From assembly GCA_039619475.1 (NCBI GenBank), contig CM077115.1, positions 296,175,756 through 296,239,755 on the forward strand: 64,000 nucleotides of DNA. The letters are read 5' to 3'. The stretch's first letter is position 1; every line of letters starts with the position of its first letter. The notes under the pieces were generated by a model. It did not search any database and was not told where the DNA came from. It saw only the letters and a program-made list of their open reading frames with translations. This DNA comes from Icerya purchasi. Taxonomy: Eukaryota; Arthropoda; Insecta; Hemiptera; Monophlebidae. Position numbers and translations under genes: made by a program. Shown here one piece after another: positions 57,509 to 64,000 of the stretch.

Positions 57509-58675
57509 GAGTACTTTTCAGGTCGACATGTATACTTCGTGATATGACATTCAATTCATTATTAATCTATGTTTCAACAGGTTTGTGGTCGGTTGTTGGA
57601 GGTTTACAGAACTTTCTGTTGCATTGCTTATAGTATAATGGTTCTTGTGTGCTAGTAAGATGATGGTGTTTTGTGGGGAATAATAAACATGGGAAAGAGA
57701 AGGAGTGCGTCCCATCAAGCAGGGGGAGTGATGCTTCGTAATTAGCTTGCGTATTGCGCGCATTGCATGGCAGTTATAATATGCTCGAGCAAAATTAGTC
57801 GCTGTACTCGCATGGTGTTCATGTTATTCATTAAATGTTCACACTGAGAGATGCAATGGGCTCATCAACAGATGGATCCATGCTATCATTTCGATTTTTA
57901 TAATTGTAATCTGCACTGAGTATGTATGTATTACAACGAACCAATCAACTCTGTTACAGATGGTAATGTTTGAGGATAGATAGTGAAACGTTCATTAGAA
58001 CATGAATGTGTATACAAAGTGTTGTTACATCACATGTATGTCATCAAATTAACTAAAATGTTGCGTCTATAGTAAAAAAAAAGAAATGAGGGTTTTTCCC
58101 TAAGAGGGCGACTATAATAAAATTGATGCGATTTTAGATGGAAATGGGGTATTTTACAGTAAAAACGCTGTTTTGCACCTAAATGGTGAATATTCTGGAG
58201 GTTAAACGGCATTTTTCACACAAAATTTGATGTTTTTTTATAAATGTGGCTATTTTACTCCTACATGGAGTAATTTCTGCATGAGGAGTACTTTTTGGAC
58301 TGACATGTATACTTCTTGATGTGGTATTCAATTCATTCTGAAGCTATGTTTGAACAGCTTTGTAAATGGTTGGGGGGGAGGGAGTTTAAAGAACTTTTCT
58401 GCTGCATCAGTTATAGTATAATAGTTTTTATATGCTAGTGAGATGAAGGTATTTGGTTAGGAATAATAAATATGGGTAAGAGGTGGAGTGCATCCCAATC
58501 AAGCATGGGAGAGTATTGTTTGGGAATTAACTCCATTATTTGCACACATTGCAATACAATTATAATCAGTTTGGTCAAAATTACTTGTTGTATATCGTTC
58601 ATGTTATACATTAAACATTCACACTGAGAAACGGACTGGACTCTTCGACATCAAGGTCCATGCGATCATTACACT
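57509..58675 (+). repeat. two diverged ~390-bp direct repeats, 772 bp apart
   Basis: Bases 57,509-57,895 and 58,281-58,675 share a run of blocks in order: gaggagtactttt, acatgtatacttc, ttatagtataat, ggaataataaa, gttcatgtta and tcacactgaga. They are clearly diverged from each other, whereas each is almost identical to its mirror copy in the right arm. Confidence 0.8.
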
Positions 58676-59034
58676 CTTTTTCAACAATTTGTGACGTTTC
58701 ATACTATTTTTTAATGTTTTGAACGGCTTTTATGATGTATTTCAGCACATTTTCACAGATACAAAGTTCGTAATGCGAAATAATTTGAATTATTTCGACA
58801 GTCTTTACACACAAATAAAATACTATACCATTAACACATTCAACATGAAACAAATCATTACAAATAGAAATAAACATCGAAATTGCGCAGAAATTTTAAT
58901 GAAAGTCAAGAAGAATAGTGTATATGAAAATGAATATATTCTTTAAATCAACACTCCAAACTTGCAGTTTCAGAATTATATCAGACCCTGACTAAGAACC
59001 CCCGTGTTCCTTTTGCTGCATGTATATGTATATA

Positions 59035-59516
59035 ATCATATATTATTAAATTATACATATAACTACATATGTACATATATATATCTATATATATACATAT
59101 ATATATCTACATATATACACATATATATCTACATATATACATATATATCTACATATATACATATATATCTACATAAATACACATATATATCTACATATAT
59201 ACACATATATATCTACATATATACACTTATATATATACATAAATAAATATATATATATCTACATATATACATACATATATCTACATATATACACATATAT
59301 ATCTACATAAATACATATATGTATCTACATATATACATATATATCTACATAAATACATATATACATATATATATCTACATATATACACATATATATCTAC
59401 ATATATACATATATTATCTACATATATATATATATACATATATATCTACATATATATACATATATATCTACATATATACATATATATCTACATATATATA
59501 CATATATATATCAACA
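59035..59516 (+). repeat. asymmetric TATA/CTAC microsatellite at palindrome centre
   Basis: About 480 bp made of variants of atatatctacatatatacac. All CTAC units point the same way on the plus strand, so the loop is not itself palindromic. Open frames through it encode only Tyr/Ile/Thr/His repeats and are not genes. Confidence 0.9.
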
Positions 59517-62500
59517 TATATACATATACATGCAGCAAAAGGAACAAGGGGGTTCTTAGTCAGGGTCTGATATAATTCTGAAACTGCAAGTTTGGAGTGT
59601 TGATTTAAAGAATATATTCATTTTCATATACACTATTCTTCTTGACTTTCATTAAAATTTCTGCGCAATTTCGATGTTTATTTCTATTTGTAATGATTTG
59701 TTTCATGTTGAATGTGTTAATGGTATAGTATTTTATTTGTGTGTAAAGACTGTCGAAATAATTCAAATTATTTCGCATTACGAACTTTGTATCTGTGAAA
59801 ATGTGCTGAAATACATCATAAGAGCCGTTCAAAACATTAAAAAATAGTATGAAACGTCACAAATTGTTGAAAAAGAGTGTAATGATCGCATGGACCTTGA
59901 TGTCGAAGAGTCCAGTCCGTTTCTCAGTGTGAATGTTTAATGTATAACATGAACGATATACAACAAGTAATTTTGACCAAACTGATTATAATTGTATTGC
60001 AATGTGTGCAAATAATGGAGTTAATTCCCAAACAATACTCTCCCATGCTTGATTGGGATGCACTCCACCTCTTACCCATATTTATTATTCCTAACCAAAT
60101 ACCTTCATCTCACTAGCATATAAAAACTATTATACTATAACTGATGCAGCAGAAAAGTTCTTTAAACTCCCTCCCCCCCAACCATTTACAAAGCTGTTCA
60201 AACATAGCTTCAGAATGAATTGAATACCACATCAAGAAGTATACATGTCAGTCCAAAAAGTACTCCTCATGCAGAAATTACTCCATGTAGGAGTAAAATA
60301 GCCACATTTATAAAAAAACATCAAATTTTGTGTGAAAAATGCCGTTTAACCTCCAGAATATTCACCATTTAGGTGCAAAACAGCGTTTTTACTGTAAAAT
60401 ACCCCATTTCCATCTAAAATCGCATCAATTTTATTATAGTCGCCCTCTTAGGGAAAAACCCTCATTTCTTTTTTTTTACTATAGACGCAACATTTTAGTT
60501 AATTTGATGACATACATGTGATGTAACAACACTTTGTATACACATTCATGTTCTAATGAACGTTTCACTATCTATCCTCAAACATTACCATCTGTAACAG
60601 AGTTGATTGGTTCGTTGTAATACATACATACTCAGTGCAGATTACAATTATAAAAATCGAAATGATAGCATGGATCCATCTGTTGATGAGCCCATTGCAT
60701 CTCTCAGTGTGAACATTTAATGAATAACATGAACACCATGCGAGTACAGCGACTAATTTTGCTCGAGCATATTATAACTGCCATGCAATGCGCGCAATAC
60801 GCAAGCTAATTACGAAGCATCACTCCCCCTGCTTGATGGGACGCACTCCTTCTCTTTCCCATGTTTATTATTCCCCACAAAACACCATCATCTTACTAGC
60901 ACACAAGAACCATTATACTATAAGCAATGCAACAGAAAGTTCTGTAAACCTCCAACAACCGACCACAAACCTGTTGAAACATAGATTAATAATGAATTGA
61001 ATGTCATATCACGAAGTATACATGTCGACCTGAAAAGTACTCCTCACTTATATTGAATTAAAAAATGTACTTAAAAGGATAGCTAATCGTCACATTCGGA
61101 GATATAATGTATGAGATAAATGAAAAAAAAATCTTCAAAGATGGGGGAAAAATTGAGTAAAATTGTGTGAAAGGTAGTAAAACACTAGAAAAACGATGTG
61201 AAATAACATAAATTGATGAAAAAATAGTGCAAAAAGGACCTAAAACAGAAGAACATGTTAAGAAATAGTCGAAAATAATTAGTAAAATTGTGTGAAAGGC
61301 ACTAAAATCACCAGAAAAACGATGTGAAATAACATAAATTGATGAAAAAATGGCGCAAAAGGTCCTAAAACAGAAGAACATGCTAAGAAATAATGGAAAA
61401 CTTGTTACAATTAGTTAGAAACGAGGAAAAATGATGTAATAGTGTTATAGCATAAGAAAATTGTAAAAGAAGAAAATGTTTATTACATGTCTGTGCAACG
61501 GCGAGTGAAACCATGGCGATGAACGATGAAGTGCTGATTGATAAACGTTTATAGGAGTTCCTTGCTCCCGCCAGCTTAAAAGGAATGGTTACAGAGATGT
61601 TTAAAGATTTCCTTAGTGTACAGGGTAGGTCTGTAAATGTGTTGGGAAAACGTTAAGTAAATGTCTCGGGTCTTACAGATTCTCTTATTAAACGACTGTA
61701 TGATAGTCTGTTGAGAATATTAAGTGAAACCTCCAGCAGCGGGTGGGCGAATACAAAAAAAATCATGTTGATGCATTAGATCAAGCGTTCAAAGATGTGA
61801 CTTTTAAATCCTAATAATCAAATGGAGATCACGATTGCAGTCCTACAACGTTCAATGGCTGCGGCGATTGCTAAGCTGTATGTGTGCATTGCTGAAGTGG
61901 AAGGATTGAAAGCATAAATAATGATGGTTATCACTAGCAACGATCGAAGTGTTAAAGAGTTGTAAGCAAAAACCTAACAAAGATGATGAAAGAATGATGA
62001 AAATTGTGAGAAAGGTGGTAAAAACACTTGAAAAAAAATGGCATTAAATAGCAAAAATTGACTAAAACGGTGTAAAAGTATTAAAATGTAGGAAAACGAA
62101 GAGAAATGTTGGAAAATTGGTTATAATTAGTCAAAAGTGATGCAAACGTTTACCACATGTCAATGTCACTGCTTTTACATCTAAAATATTGCAAAGGTAT
62201 AACTCAATGTCTAAGTTGTGAGGGTAATGTGATTATTCTTTGTTAACCTCTTTATCATGCACATATCAAACATAACAAAATATATATTTTTACCTCTCTC
62301 ATTCTATAACTGTATCTGTACCTGTGTTCACGCATGAACGGATGTTTTCTACTAACACACTCATATATTTTACATGCATCCATACTCACCCACAAACACA
62401 CATCATCTCGCATATAATGACAATACAATTTCACCATGCATCTCTCACTTCATAATCATTAATTCTAATCATAGTCATCATCCTACATTTCAAAAATAAT

Positions 62501-64000
62501 AGTATGAGGGAAATTTAAAGAAAAAATGTAAAATAAATCATCTTGGAACAATGCAAAGGGTGAGATAATAACTTTGCTAGCATGAATGTATATTTAGACT
62601 AATTTCATAACGTTGAATTGAATGATAATGGTATATAGCATGAACGGAATGGAATGAAGGATTCATTATGAATAAAAATGTGTTGTTGTTTTGTATGACT
62701 TTGTAATAATGACAATACAGAAAAAACATTATGGATGATTGGAAAAAAACTGTATGAGAGAATAATTGATTTTAGGTAATAAAATAGTATACTTCGATTA
62801 ATTTTAAAACATGTTGTAGGATTTTTTCAGAAATGTACAAAAGGAATGTAAAGATTGATATATTAATTTTAATAGCATGAACAGATATTTAGATTAATTT
62901 CGTGTTATATTATTAAATTTTGAAGTTTGTTAGCATGAGGGAAAAGGAGTGGTTGCTACAGTATGAGTAAAACGAATCAAGTGTTTTCATAGATTAGTGA
63001 TTATATTGAAGAAAAAATTATGTATGATCGGCTTTGTTATTGAAAAAATAGTATGCTTGGACTAATTTAAAAAAATGCATGATAGGTTATTGGAAGCATA
63101 TGGTGTGTATTCATAGATGTCGTGATTTTATTGCTTTTGTCACATATGGAAAATAAAAAATTAAAAACACTACTACAATTTCATGATGGTAAAAAAAAAA
63201 ATGAAAAAAATGAATTCATGATGTAATTATGAGGAGTGACTTCGTCATGTATGTTTACAATAATATGTTTTCTATAGGTTAACTATTTGTGAATTCAGAA
63301 AAAAATTTGAATGATAAAAATGATATGTACGATAGATTAAAAAAATAATATGTTTGTTTTGAAAAATGAGTTAATGCCTTGTACAGAGATGATTAATTTT
63401 TTGGAAATGATAAAATATATTTAATTTGATTCTTAAATAATTATGCATGATTTGAAATTAGGAAATAAAACACCTTGGAAGAATGGAACGAAGAGAATTT
63501 TTCTACAATTTCAGGAAAAACTATGTTATGATAAGTAACAATGAAAGAGATGTATTCGTGGTAATGAAGCGAGTAGTGTCTGTGGGCTATAAATGTGTGC
63601 ACGACATATTACGAAAGATTTGAACAAAAGTTTGCGTAACAAATGAATAAAAATATACTTGGGTTAATTTAATAACACAGAGAAAAAAATATTATAGTGG
63701 CGGTGAGGTTAGTAATGTATGTTCAGAGGTCTTGACAGTGGGGCGCGAGTGGTAATAGTGGCGAGAATGAATGAAAAAAGAAAATAATAATCTCTTAGTC
63801 AGCCTTTTTATGTTTGATGTGATAATTGTTCACAGATAGATGCATGTATCTTCGACGTTTTTTATAATCAAGCTGTTGCTCTCGCACACATACATGCATA
63901 CAGTCTCTCACTCGCACATTGCAACTCTGATCTGCTCATGCTAGCACGTTTTTTCTATAAACATGCTGTGTCTCGTAAGCTAGTAGGTTTTCTACCTGTT
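59517..64000 (-). repeat. right arm of giant palindrome, open at window edge
   Basis: Inverted partner of 54,552-59,034. Base 64,000 pairs with 54,552 with no loss of similarity, so the arm continues beyond the window. Small ORFs here are mirror images of those in the left arm and have no recognised homology. Confidence 0.95.

Larger units (their letters stand above)
54552..59034 (+). repeat. left arm of giant palindrome
   Basis: Every position x in this arm matches the complement of position 118,552-x (118,551-x inside about 57,300). The arm is at least 4,483 bp. I found only three differences: a T4/T5 homopolymer near 57,316, one T/C change near 58,730 and one G/T change near 59,004. It contains no long ORF. 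It carries degenerate internal direct repeats (entries below) and copies of the dispersed motif at about 54,888, 55,490, 55,750 and 55,945. Confidence 0.95.

Noticed and set aside
59004..59570. Long Tyr/Ile/Thr-repeat ORFs at the palindrome centre
   Set aside because: They are translations of a TATA/CTAC microsatellite open in several frames, with no protein character.
56115..62437. Small ORFs in the palindrome arms (for example 60 codons at 56,115-56,297)
   Set aside because: Their exact mirror copies result from the inverted repeat, not from protein conservation. None shows a recognisable motif.
12500..64000. CRISPR array or bacterial operon
   Set aside because: The repeats seen are transposon ends, microsatellites and a palindrome. 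The genes are spliced and eukaryotic.

Overview
The window is AT-rich eukaryotic DNA with spliced exons, GT-AG introns and many decayed transposons. The closest protein resemblances I can recall are to insect proteins, so an insect nuclear genome is likely, possibly hymenopteran. I cannot name a species.

Bases 81-43,209 on the minus strand hold eighteen consecutive coding exons of the C-terminal part of BIRC6/Bruce (BRUCE/Apollon), the giant inhibitor-of-apoptosis protein with an E2/E3 ubiquitin-conjugating domain. The gene runs right to left. Exon 1 of this set is at 43,039-43,209 and the UBC core exon is at 81-320. The exons total about 3.48 kb (about 1,160 residues), and the codon phase matches at every junction. 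The end of the UBC domain and the C-terminus lie left of base 1. The BIR domain and the N-terminal two thirds lie beyond the right side of the exon set and are not visible in the window. One intron (6,226-19,282) is 13 kb.

That intron holds a three-layer transposon nest. A very decayed RTE-like retrotransposon (about 9.69-11.80 kb, continuing 17.56-17.96 kb) is split by a 5.76-kb DNA transposon (11,798-17,556; TAA target duplication, terminal inverted repeats of about 515 bp, Academ-like coding capacity with an XPG-like nuclease part). The DNA transposon is itself broken by a 485-bp retrotransposon 3' end with a 10-bp target duplication. Other introns carry a foldback MITE, two tRNA-derived SINE-like copies, a GIY-YIG Penelope fragment with hammerhead-ribozyme-like sequence, a second head-to-head pair of hammerhead-like motifs, and relics of other transposases.

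From 43.37 kb rightwards the sequence is all mobile or repeated. It contains a TTAA-flanked DNA transposon relic (43,374-45,029) and a plus-strand I/R1-group non-LTR retrotransposon (46,440-about 50,160) that lacks its 3' end. A 14-kb block of unfamiliar sequence follows. It carries an intact 331-codon ORF (52,873-53,868), a dispersed motif of about 25 bp, and the inner part of a very large, almost perfect palindrome (54,552-64,000, still open at the window edge) around a 482-bp asymmetric TATA/CTAC microsatellite loop. This block is the least explained part of the window and the best candidate for an undescribed element.
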